NCBI GenBank assembly: GCA_026545765.1
Contig: JAIFAC010000008.1
Coordinates: forward strand, 62,001-126,000
Direction of reading: 5' to 3'
DNA from: Plantago major
Taxonomy: Eukaryota; Streptophyta; Magnoliopsida; Lamiales; Plantaginaceae
Length of the DNA: 64,000 nt
The translations under genes were made by a program, and so were the position numbers. A model generated the notes under the pieces. It was given only the letters and a program-made list of their open reading frames with translations, searched no databases and had not been told where the DNA came from. Position 1 is the first letter of the stretch; every line of letters starts with the position of its first letter. This document shows, piece by piece, positions 25,611-37,870 of this stretch.

Positions 25611-28600
25611 AGCTCTTGTAATGCTAGTATCTTACTTACCTCTTAAGTATTTCAAATTATATATTGGGTGTAATTACTAAGTTAACGACGAAAACTAATT
25701 TATAGAAGTGAGTACTGAGGGAAAGGTATATGATCTACCCTTAAGCTATATGACAAAATGGTTAGAGACTTAAGATGTAACGTACACAAAATAATATAAG
25801 GCACTTAACTAGGAATACATTATTAAAGGAGTATACTAATATAAGATAACAAGAAATGTTCTAAGACTAAGAAGAGTATAAGTAGTTCCTTCCACGAGTA
25901 AAGTATATATTCTACTATAGTGGTTACTTATAAAATAAAACTTAGGACTAAGTAATAGGGTTTCTCTTTCACTTTCTTCCTTATCCTAGTAATACAATTT
26001 CTATTCCACCAAGTTACACTTTGTAATAATGTTCCTGCCCCAGTTCCTTCATAAACATAAGTAAAATCCTCTATTATATCCTTCATATATATATATAGTT
26101 TATAGGCAACTTAGAGTCAACAAGGTACATAGAGTAACATGGTATAAGTCAAAATGAAAGTACACCATTAGGTAATTTAGGTAAACATCTATGATAACAC
26201 CTTAGTATTGCTTTAGGAGTAGTATAGGGAAATAGCACATGTTCTAGTACCCAAACTAATATAAAACATGTAGTAATACTTAGGAGAGGATAAGATGGAA
26301 TATTGTTCATAAGCACCTATACTTTGAAACCTAATGAAATATGGTAGTAAATTTACTCCTAGCTCTTTATTTATATCTTTATTTATAATTTGTAATTGGT
26401 TAAGCACACATCTAAAGGATCGCATGTATAATATAGTAACCTATTTAAGGGCATAAAAGAGGAAACGTCTTATAAGTTCTAACTAGGATCTAATATATTT
26501 ATTCTTATACTACCTTTGATAACTATACACTTCTTAGTAAATAAAGTAATATTAGTAATACTTCTTCTTCTTTGTATAGACTTAGGTAAGACTCTTTATT
26601 CTATAGTTGTTCTTTCACTTCTTCCAAGACATCTCTCTTTGTTTAAATATTATATTGTATAGCCTAGCATTTCCCTATACCCTCATTACCTCTTTTATTC
26701 TCTTCTATTATAAGCTAGCATTGGATGTAACACACCGAAGTAATCCTTTCATAAGAGACCCAGAATAGATCATGTAGTACGCAACAACTTATTAGAATAC
26801 GTGTATAGGGGTGTATTATTTTTTATTTATAGTATATTACTTGGTTAGGGAAAAAGTATCTTAAAGAGTCGAGGTTATAAGTTCTTAAGTATAGGGTAGT
26901 TCCATTATCACGCAAAGAAAGTATATAGCATAAAGGATAGGCCATTTCGCATTGTAGTAATCTTTTTATTAAGAAAGGGAATACTCAATATGTACAAATT
27001 ATTTTAGTTAGGTGTATAAATAGAATATAGAAGGGTAACATGTTGAAATGTATTTAGAACACTTGCTAAGACTAGATCACGTAGAAGACATTTAACAACT
27101 AATAAACTTATACTATATGCTCTATAGCTTCTAATACTCAATTCTTAATGGTAACATAGTTGTTGGCTTATTAAAGGAATACTTAATATTTTATATACTC
27201 GACTCTAAAGGAAGGTTGGTGTGCTTATATCTAGTAGGAGAAATCTAGGAAGATTTATAGGGAATATAGTTGGGATTTGATAGTGTTTACTTATATAGGC
27301 TTATGCTAGAGCAAAATCTATTTTATGCAGGAAGGTCTATTCTTAGTACTTATAGTTTATAACTTATCTATAATTGGTGTATGAGTTTATTCTGGAATAC
27401 TCTTATCTTCTATTTTCTCTTTATAATTACATGACTCTAACTTACAATTAAGATTTATATTATATACTCCTACAAATTACTCTGGGACATACATTCTTTA
27501 TTATACTTTATATGAACAATGTAGTAATACAACATCACCTTCACTTCCATCTTATATTTTCATTAAGGTACAATGCCCTGATTCTTTCTTGCTCTATATG
27601 ATTCTATTCTTAGATAACTCCCAACAAAACCATTATTAAGAGATTACGTTTCCCTTTACTGTACCTTGTATTCCTATATAAGAGTTACACTAAAACATAT
27701 AAGGTAACTTACTAAAGACAGAAAAGAGATAAATACCTAGTTTCATGATTAAGAGGGTAGCCTAAGAAATATAAGCAGTTAAGGAGGAAGTGCCTACCAT
27801 AAATAGAAACAAGTCTTTCTCTTATAACATTATAGAATACTTAGTCACAAAGAAAAGAAGGGAAATTAGAGTACTCCTTTTAGACATATATTATAAGCGC
27901 TTAGAGTTATTACACAAATAGAGGGAAAGATCCTATATCACTTGATCCAAAAAGAAAGAATTCGTTAGGTACTATACTAGTGCATGCCTAGATAACACCG
28001 GTAATATACATTAACTTAGATATACCTTTCTTTATATTCTTATCCTATACCTTAACTATAATTAGCTTTACTAGGTACGTTCTTACTACTATCCATATGA
28101 ATATTTAATTGAAGGGCTCTAACTTGTTTAATTACTATTGGCTTACTACACTCTAATTATAGGAGAGATACTTCCCTACATACTGCATGTGTCACTATAT
28201 TTCTAGGTTCTATGCTCTTATCTTTTCAAACTAATCAACTATATTATGTACCATGTTTACTTACTCTATTATATACACTATTCCCTTATCAAGATATAAT
28301 CCATGCTAGGAATGAATTTAAGAAGAATCTATTCAATATAGAGGTAAGAACTATATATAAGGGGAAGTACATAATATGCATACTACTAAGTTAGAAGTGG
28401 AAACCCCCGGATCTACAATAATTTGTAAACCCAAGGAAAGTGCTTAGGTAGGAATACTTAATCTTATACTATAAACAATGTGTCCCATCAACTATTTATT
28501 CTATACATTACATGAAAACGCATATCATCTTGCACACTATATTTTTATTTATAAACACACACAACACCAAGTAAGTATTATGCAAACCTATAATTATAAG

Positions 28601-31600
28601 CAATAAGGTAAGGAACATATGTATAGAAACAACAACTTTGTATTTGTAGGAACTCTATTCCCTTATCAAACGTATACGATGATTACTACAATTACAACAT
28701 AAATCACAAGTTAAGGCATCCCTTTGTTCTAGCACCTAATAGATATTTTAACTCAAAATACTCTTTTCTTTCTTTTCTATTAATAATTATTTAAGAAGAC
28801 ATATTACTTACATGTATTTCCCTACAGACTTTATTTATGAGGTATTTATTTCCCTACAATGCTCTAAATAAATATTATTAAAGGTATTCTCCAATCACTA
28901 AGGATATAGCATAAGTACTAATAAAAAAAGTAGTGAGTAATTTCATTATAGTACTGCTACTATATAGACTTAGGTTACTACACAAACAATATAGAATATA
29001 GCTTAGAGCATGAATAGGATTTCTCAAGTATTACTTAAGGGAGTATACCTTTACTTATAAATATTAGAAATGCGATCAAACCATAACCAAACAAAGTATA
29101 GGACTGGTACTTCTCATTATTTTTAGCCTTTACTAACTAAGAAGAGCATTGCAATAAGGGATGTATAGTAAGTACATGTGTTACCTAGAAATGGGTGATA
29201 TTCTAGTGGATATAATATAACTAGGTAGTAGTATATTTGTGATGGGTAGATTTCTTAATGATCTGTCTCTTTTACTCTTAACTAATAAATATAGGTATAT
29301 TCTTGTGCATTGACAACTAATTCTCAAAAGATAGAAAGTGATGAAAGCTTATAAAGTATATTCCTCAAAGAACACAAGGAAGAAAGGTACCTATCAATCA
29401 AAGTAAAGCATAGTTAGAATACTACACCTCAAATAGAATTCTATATAAGAGTCAATGTGTTTTCCCTACATTACCAAATCTTACTTGTTATTTTAGATAC
29501 TTACCCGAATAAGTTTAGTTATCCTTATCCTACTATATAATTTCTTACTTTGAGGAGTATCTGTTTTATATTGTCTTAGTGTTTGCTTTCATTTTTGGTT
29601 ATATAAATTGAAACTTGCGGGTCTCTCTTCCATGGTCCTGTATTAGATTTCCCTCTTAGTATTCCATTACAAAAAGTACCTTTTTTTAGTAAGTGTTGAA
29701 CACCTACCATAACATACTTAGTGGATTATATCTAATTTATTATAGCACGAATATGTTTCAATTTACATAATATAAAATGAAATAGGATTCTATACTTGTG
29801 CTAAGAGAGTTTCTAAGTACACGCTATTGACAAGGGCACGCACACGAAGAGAGAAATGTCTATTAATCCAAGATAACTACAAAAAAAAAGCACTCGTAAA
29901 GGAAAATAATATACTTGGTATAGGAAAATGGTAAGAAAGAAGAGATTAATCACGTAAATAAAATACTCATAGTACTAAGATAAGACCAATAAGAAAGAAA
30001 CCAATAAAACATGTCTTAGTCAAAGTAATCTCTAAATCCTCCGAGTGCACTCCTAAATATTTTTACTTAATAAATCTTAGATAGAAGTTCACAAGGCACA
30101 TAGACTAACTTTTCATATTCTACACGTGTACTACCAATAAAGTATAATAGAAGTAGGTGTTTTTCACAAAATATAGAAACTTAGGTATGAGAAAACTAGA
30201 GTCTTTTGTAAATGCCTTAGAAATATACTTGGAACGAATAACTTAGAAGCGTGATACATAAGCCTATACAATTTTACATACAAAGATACTTGGTTTTTAA
30301 ATATAGCATAGTATAGATAGAGTAAAACATGTTAGAGAAGAACTAGATGCCTTCTTATATTCAATACCTGGAGCACTATTAGAGTAGACTATAACTAAAA
30401 TAGACTTGATATTCTTACTAAATAAGATACATATGCCTCTTGTAGTAATATAAACATAGCATTTCTCTTCGCTTTCCTTAGTAACCCATACTTTTCTACC
30501 TATGCCTTTGATTGTATACTTCTTTATTCAAGACCCTTACTTACATTGTCACGAATCACAACAAACCTATGAATACTTCGGAGTGCTTCTATAAATAGAT
30601 CTATTAGTCAAAACTTTACTCGGTTGAGAACAAGGAGTTTTTTTGGAGTAGATGCCTAAGAAGTCGTTAATGTCACATGCATACATGCATAGAAGAATAA
30701 GGATAATAAGAATAAAGACTAGTGTAAAAGTACATGTTGTAATAAGTTATTCCTAAATATTATAAGTGAAATATTATAAGTACTTAACAAAACTTAACAA
30801 AGTAAATAGTAGTGTCTACCCAGAGTATATAACGAAGAGAGTATCCCATGAATTATATTCCACTAAGAAATTATGTGTTATACGTTATAACTGAGTCCAT
30901 CTTATAAAGTAGTCTTTCTCACAGCTTCTTTCTATTTGTATTTAGCTAAGTAATAACACCACATATAGAATTTGGAACTTAACTCTATTCTAATCATAAT
31001 CTAATCATAAAAATCTATCCTTGTTTATTAGCTTACATAATATTATATTATATCTGTGCCCTATAGACTTATACTTTACAAATTACTTTTTAATATGTCA
31101 TGACAGAGAACTATAATTACCTATAAAAATTAATGCCATGGGTAGCAATGAAGAATAAGTCCTTCACCTACTATAGGAGGGTACGTATACATGCTTAGAT
31201 AATAAAAAAATCCTATGACTTAATAACCTAAGAAATGCTGTTAGGGGTAAATACTAAATATTGTATTTTTCATTATTCAAAGGCTTACTGTTGTAGGAAC
31301 TCTGTATACTATGCGTATGTAATAATTAATCTTCCTCTTATTATTTACTTTTTTATTTCCTAAGATATATTATAAGCACATTTAAATTAAATAGGATCCT
31401 TTCCTTTCTTCTAATAAATTACTATGCTAGTTAATTGGCCCTTATCACGTACCACCAAAATATTCTAATTTTCTTTAAATCTATATACAACAGTATATAC
31501 CAAAGCTCATATAAAATACTCGGTTGGTTGATGAGTCGTCTGCTCTGGTTTGCCCTTTTTTCCAATACCCTTTTCGTTCTTAAGAAATACATATGTTTAC

Positions 31601-31650
31601 CATCATTATAATCTCTCACAAAAGACACAAGCCACTCCTTAGTTCCTGTA
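25611..31650. other. TA-rich gene-free block
   Basis: About 6 kb of the same TA-rich texture as 4.5-12.3 kb. No open frame exceeds 71 codons. The only clear structure is a perfect 11-bp x2 duplication at 30989-31010. I could not align this block with the other TA-rich blocks by eye, so whether they share a source is open. Confidence 0.55.
30989..31010. repeat. 11-bp x2 tandem duplication
   Basis: TCTAATCATAA occurs twice head to tail with no mismatch. Confidence 0.95.
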
Positions 31651-32344
31651 GTATTATTTTATATTTAATGATGATTTATTTCTTTATTTTTAGGCAACGT
31701 GAATCTTATCTTGTTGTAATTACGCAAACTAACCTTAAGCATGGAATAGCTGTGATATAATTAAGAAAACAAAGAAAGTACACTATAGCTCACATAAACA
31801 TGCATAAGTTGTAATAGCTCTCATATGAGGAATTTAAAGCTAACAATTAAAACAAAAGTATACAAAGAGTTGTCCCTTTTATTCCCTTACCAGTTCTAAT
31901 ACCTTATTGAAAATCTCCTTTCATACCGAATACCGAGTTTCTTATAACCAATTATAGTTTGTACTGGATCCTCGAAGGAATACTATAAAATATTACACGC
32001 TGTCATATACAGATGTATTGTATTACTGGTAAAACTAGGGTTTTAGTTTAGTCAAGAGAACTAAAGAATAGAACATCATAACTTCCAGCACATTTTGTTT
32101 AATGTAACTTACCACAATTAGTGCTTCCTTGTTGGTGACACCTAAGAATACACGATAGTTGCTCCTATATTCATGATAATTAATAGCTTAGATACTTGCT
32201 TAGAGATTAATTAGTAGATCTTTAGTAATATAGTAAATAAGTTCTTAATTAAGAGTTATCTTGTATAAATTTTTCTAACAAGCGTTGCCTCTTCAAATAA
32301 GACTAAGGAAGCCCTGTAGTATAGACACTTATGAAATACCCTTG
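31651..32344. other. Gene-free spacer with mixed texture
   Basis: No gene or clear repeat is visible. Texture is intermediate between the two main types. It leads into the repeat at 32345-32640. Confidence 0.5.
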
Positions 32345-32480
32345 GTTCCCAAATTAATTAAAACCCCTTACTAAAGATCATCGAGCTTGTAGAGCTCACC
32401 TAAAATATTAGAATCCCGCAAAAATTGCCGGAGGTCCAAGAGTAAAAAGTACATTAACACTGACAAATAAAAACAAAGGA
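32345..32480 (-). repeat. Dispersed repeat, copy 1
   Basis: Homologous to 48110-48240 in the same orientation. Shared landmarks, plus strand, in order, are AGATCATC, then GAGCTCACCTA-AA, then an AATT-rich stretch, then GGTCCA-GAGTAAAA and AAGTAC. The minus strand of this copy carries part of a 90-codon open frame (32643 to 32371), but the other copy does not share that frame, so the repeat is not preserved as a protein. Orientation is arbitrary. Family unknown. Confidence 0.75.
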
Positions 32481-32640
32481 CTTCTGGTTGTAGGCAAAAG
32501 TCTATAATATCAAAGACAAAGTACATCCACGGGAATATAGGGCAAGATAACATAAGAAGGCTGACACACAAAAATACAGGACTTCGTGGTGTGAAATGTA
32601 AAGAAGTATACAATAGCCAGTAAACACAGACAGTATCATA
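32378..32640. repeat. ~101-bp tandem units, two or more copies
   Basis: Positions 32461-32491 and 32562-32592 match at 24 of 31 bases without gaps, exactly 101 bp apart. Both carry TGACA, an A-rich run and AGGACTTC. The similarity continues weakly to the right (GCAAAAGTCTATAATA against GTAAAGAAGTATACAATA) and more weakly to the left. A further decayed unit may follow near 32.6 kb. The first unit overlaps the dispersed repeat shared with 48.1 kb, so that family may itself be built of such units. Confidence 0.6.
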
Positions 32641-34851
32641 CATAGTAGACTGTTCTTCCCTAAGTATTTATATTTAACCCATCGTATATGATTGTAGTAA
32701 CCTAGAGCTGTACACAACTACCTTTTTTAGTTTAAGGAATTATCTATAGGAATGGGAATACTTACCCTTTATTCTTTTTTGCGTTGCTTGGATTAACTCT
32801 TTGTTTGCTTTTCCCGTAGTTTTTTTTATTTAGAAATGGTATAGGACTTCATTCTTGGGTAGAGTCTTTGCTTGGACTCTTTAAGAAACTTCTATATTGT
32901 ATCTTGTGTATAAACTTGTACTTTGTGTTTAAAACTCTAACTACTTAATAAAAGAGGGTACTTACTATGGGCGATATAATATATATATTTTCTATTTTTA
33001 TGGAGCTTCCTATAAACACGGTTCGGTACTATAATAAAATATCCAGGTAGTATGACAAAAAACAATACTGTGCTGCTTAGAAATAGGAAATGAAATATAG
33101 ATTAGGTTAGTACATGAGTTCTCTTTCAAATTTCAAGTATAATATGTTGTCTTTCACATTAGATAGAATTAGAATGAATGAATACCTGTGCTACCCTTTG
33201 TTTCTTAAGAGGAATCCCTAGTAGTTGGCATTTTATCTTTTCTTTCCTCAGAGACTTTGGTTTGGGTACATTATTAAATTCACATTTCCGAAGACTTATG
33301 AACTATATTACTCGATAGAACATAAATATGCTTGACGTTTGGGGTGACATCAACCAAATTTTATAGGCAAAGACAATTTATAACAAAATACTAAGGGAAG
33401 CACATTTTTCTTTCTATATCAATTCTAAGTAACACTATATGAATATGAATCAAAGTACTTTGTGGAAACAATCAATCATTTAGTATTATTTATATATTAT
33501 ATAAACCAAAACAAGAGTACACCTTATATATATAACACTAACCCATTTATATATTTATATAGAGAATATAGAGAAAACACAACATAAGAACTTACAAGAA
33601 TTCTATCTCTTTCGAGAAGCACTCATTAATGACACCGACACCTACTATAAGGTACACTTGCGTTATTTCTATATGGCTTAGACTCTGGATTATGTAAATT
33701 ATATTCCTTAACACCTTGAGTTGACAATATTCTTTCCTTCTAAGTGTTACTAAATGTTACCAAAAAAGTACCCTTCTTCCTATTCTTCTAAAAATCCTAA
33801 ACCTTTTACTTAACTAAACACTTTTACTATAAAGTCTAACTAGAAATAGTGAATAAAGCTACGTGTGATATGAAAAAAAACTTAGGGCAGGAAATCCTTA
33901 AGAAAGCAACGCACAAAGATAAAAATACATCAAATTTGATAAGGCATAGTTAATAATATCGGTAAACACAATATTATATTAAAGATAAAGAGCGAAATGT
34001 GTTGTATAGCACAAAGATAGATATAGGTACAAAAAAGATAAATAAATATGTTCCAATACATTACCTAAGTGAAGTAGCTTGCCAAGGAGGAATCCCATTT
34101 GTATTTAATGGAGAACTTGTACCTGTATTAGCTAAGAATATGATCTATGAAGTCTTTCTTAACCTGGTACCTTTTTTTTTATACTTTACCTAATAATCTT
34201 CATTTTCGGCGTATGCTTTACCTAGTAGATATTATATTGCCAAGTATGTGTCTTCTAACCCTAACTAAAACTATTTGTGTACTTACTTCTCTATCCTCTT
34301 TTGTATATTTCATATTATAAATTGGTGACTTAGATTAGATATAAGCCAGCCCTCTTACTTTATCATAGTATAGGTTAAGGTAGTAGTACGATTAGGACAG
34401 AGTAGAACTTAGCTTAGTAGGAATAACTATAATATAAATTAGGTTACTTAATCCTATACAATCTTACTTGTTTCTAGAACTTGGTACATACATTTTGGAT
34501 AACTTAGTCATAGCTTGTAATATTTCTTTCTAGATACAGGCTAAAGGAACTCAATCAAGGTACTTTTATAAATGTATACCAACCGATAGTATATTTGTCG
34601 AGAGATGAAAGGAGGAGTGCTTATAATTTGTGATATCCTTGGTCTTTGTTTAGTAAGAGACTTATGATGATTTGAAATAATAGGAGAGGGTAGAATTGTA
34701 CATATTTTTCTTAGTGATCTAGCTTATAGAAAAAAGAAAATATTTATTCATGAGTACTTATATATAATTCATAATAACAAAACTATACATTATAGTAAGG
34801 GCAACAACATATAATCTATGATCATTCTTGCATCTTAGCTTTTACACAGTA

Positions 34852-34887
34852 TTAAGTTAATAAAGTATTTTAAGTTAATTAAGTATT
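34852..34887. repeat. 18-bp x2 tandem duplication
   Basis: Two 18-bp copies, 34852-34869 and 34870-34887, differ at one base. The unit reads TTAAGTTAA-AAGTATT with T or T-A context at the gap. Confidence 0.9.
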
Positions 34888-37372
34888 TATAATAAATAAC
34901 TTTCATTGCCCTTGCTCTTTTTTTAGCTATCTAATTATTTTATCAGTACTTAAACAGGGGTTCTGCCTTAATTCGTTATAAAACTACAACTTGCGGCAAG
35001 ACATCATTTTTGAAAATAAAATAGCTAGAAAAGAAAATGGGTAAGAAGTAGTGTAATTGCAAAGTACCTAATATAACACATAAAGGAACCTGGAAAAGGC
35101 ATAAAGTTTTTGTGAGAGTATTCTTGGTTAGACTGGAGCTAGTAAAGAATGTCTTAGTATTTCTTATAGTATTGAATATATTTTATTGGTATACGAGTAA
35201 CTCTCTCTTCTCGGCTAACTTATATATATATTAGTGCTTATAGTTTCAAACAAACAAAATAGTATTATGCAAATACAAACAAATAGATTTGGTGTTACAT
35301 GCTCTCTTTCTTAACTTAAACGTGGAACAAAGAGAACAAGGTAAAGTGGAGTACACCCTATACAATTATTACTTCCAAAAGAGAACAGAAAACATATATC
35401 TACACCTAAGCGTTACTAGAGCAAAAAGTAGTAGGAAACCCAATAGATTTAGTTAGAATTCCCTAAAACCAGCATCCCTTTCTTATAGCACATATAACAT
35501 ATAGCACCAAAGTAGTTACTTATCAATTATTAGTGCCTTTACCCTATATTTTAGGTAGAGCCCTCGTAGATAAGAATCCCACTTATAACTATACAAAGAG
35601 ACAAGTACAAGCTATTACACAAGAAAGAAAAGAGTAAAGAAGTCCTAACAATTTTATTAGAGTTGCATAAGCTAGCCATACAAAAAAAGAGTGCTTAGTC
35701 CAAAGGGTTAAAAAAAGGTAGAAGCCATAAATACATACATTATTATAGATTATATAGTTGTTAGTTTAAGGAAAGAGTTGTTCAGAGTACCACACTACTT
35801 AGGAAAAAACTAAATTAGTATAGCAATTACAGTTATAAATTCTACAAAAAAATATAAGCATGCAAATAGATAAACCCTTCTAACTAAGTTAAGTTACGTT
35901 ATTCTTGTTCCCTATCACCAATATAAAAGGAATATAAAAGGGAGAATGCTGCGACACCCTAAGTATATTAATAAGTATATAATATTATTACAGCACAGAA
36001 TAAAATGTCAATGATTTATAAATGTACACCAATATCCGATACTGCACGAAGTAACATAGTTTCCTCTCAAAATTAAGTAGAAGCTCTATACCCTTTCTTC
36101 TCCAAGCCTATATTTAGTTATTGAAACCGGAATATGCCAACTCTTCTCTATGACACGTATTATTTTATTTATTGCTGCACCCTAACTACTCTATTTTTAA
36201 ACTATCACCTATAAAAAGTTATACTCCAGTTTCTGTAGAACACCTTCCATGTATTATATATACAAAAAAGATATGCAAGTGAAATCCTAGCACCCTCTAT
36301 TAAACCAAAGTAAAGTACATGGGTAATGGTGAGTATGCTAACTGATCTTATGAAGACTACACAATATTTATTAGACTCATATATAGGTTCTTCGTGGAGT
36401 AAACACACAAAACATAAGTATTTAGTAGAGTGTTGTACATATTTCCTTTAATTAAGGTAATACAAGTAAAGAAAGTCGTAAAGTTCCTATTTTTCATAAT
36501 TATCCTGTAAAACTAAGCTCTAGATATGGTATCTTAAAATAAGAGAAAATAGGGAAGTGCTAGTCAAATTACTTAGTTAGGATAACATATCGCAAATGTA
36601 GATAGCTTATATCTCACTTAAAAGTTCTTCCTAGAAATGACCCAACAGATCCTTTTATATCCCAAAACAATCTCTTTCTTCGGATCAGTTACATATTTCC
36701 GGGCGTGTCTCTCTACCCAAGACTATAAGTACTTTCTCAATGTCCACTTATAAATAAATATAAAAGGAAAAGATACACTTTAGCTATACTTATCCATTAA
36801 ATTATTAGCAAGAATTCTTCTTTTTGTAGGGTAACTCCAGCAGGTATTATAAAATATGAGATATAGCACACGTAACGTAGAAGGGTTTTTTAACTTTAAC
36901 ACAAGAAGGGTCTAGGGCATATACAAAGATAACAGGAATTTTAAGTAAGATCTATTATTTAATATTAAAAAGATATAAAAGGTCCTTACTCTTGGTGTTA
37001 AGTGAAATCGGTGTTTATGCTCTGTCTATAGTTATAATCAAATTCCCTTCCTCCTAATATAAATTTACTAGATACGTATTTCTGTATAGTTACACTTAAT
37101 AAAACATAATTAAATGGTTACCTCAGGAATATACTGTGGTACTTAACTTTCTTCTTTGAATACAACCTAGATACACAAAATGTACTTAATTAAATGGGAA
37201 AACACTTGCATTTTTTTTTACTTTGGTATAGTATATAAATAACTTGATAGGAAATATAGACAACCTTTGTTTGCTCTGCTAGTTACTTCGCACATAGTAT
37301 AAGAACGAAATCGTTTCGAAGTAAAACAAATACTATATGATGCTTTTGTAAATTTGTAAAGATACTTGTGGA

Positions 37373-37394
37373 ACATAACATAGACATAACATAG
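37373..37394. repeat. 11-bp x2 tandem duplication
   Basis: ACATAACATAG occurs twice head to tail with no mismatch. Confidence 0.95.
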
Positions 37395-37846
37395 ATCTAT
37401 ACCCTAGGTTCTTCTGTAAGCAAGAAATGAAAGAGGTATTATTTGTTGTGATGCGAAATAACTTGTGTCTCTTACGTTTGCTTGATTGCTTAGGGTAAAG
37501 TACTTGTGAAATCTATATTTTGTGGTTATATTTATATTTAAAAGATCTAAGTCTTAAAAGGAAAACTTCCGTATAATTCATATAGTACCTAGGGAGTACT
37601 GTGCTACCTAATATATCTTATACCTATTCTATATGCTTATGCTTATTAAACCCAAACAGTGTGAAATCTGTAAGTTCTTACCCAAAATCTTAACTACGAA
37701 ATAGGGGGGGTGATCCAGATAAATACCAACTTGTGAAGTACATCTTTGCTAAATTAATTAAGTATATGACAATAGATGTTTATCCTTAAAGCCTTCTACC
37801 CAGAGCAGTCCTATACTATATAACTAAACACTCTTGAAGTATCTCT

Positions 37847-37870
37847 TTATAATATATGTTATAATATATG
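37847..37870. repeat. 12-bp x2 tandem duplication
   Basis: TTATAATATATG occurs twice head to tail with no mismatch. Confidence 0.95.
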
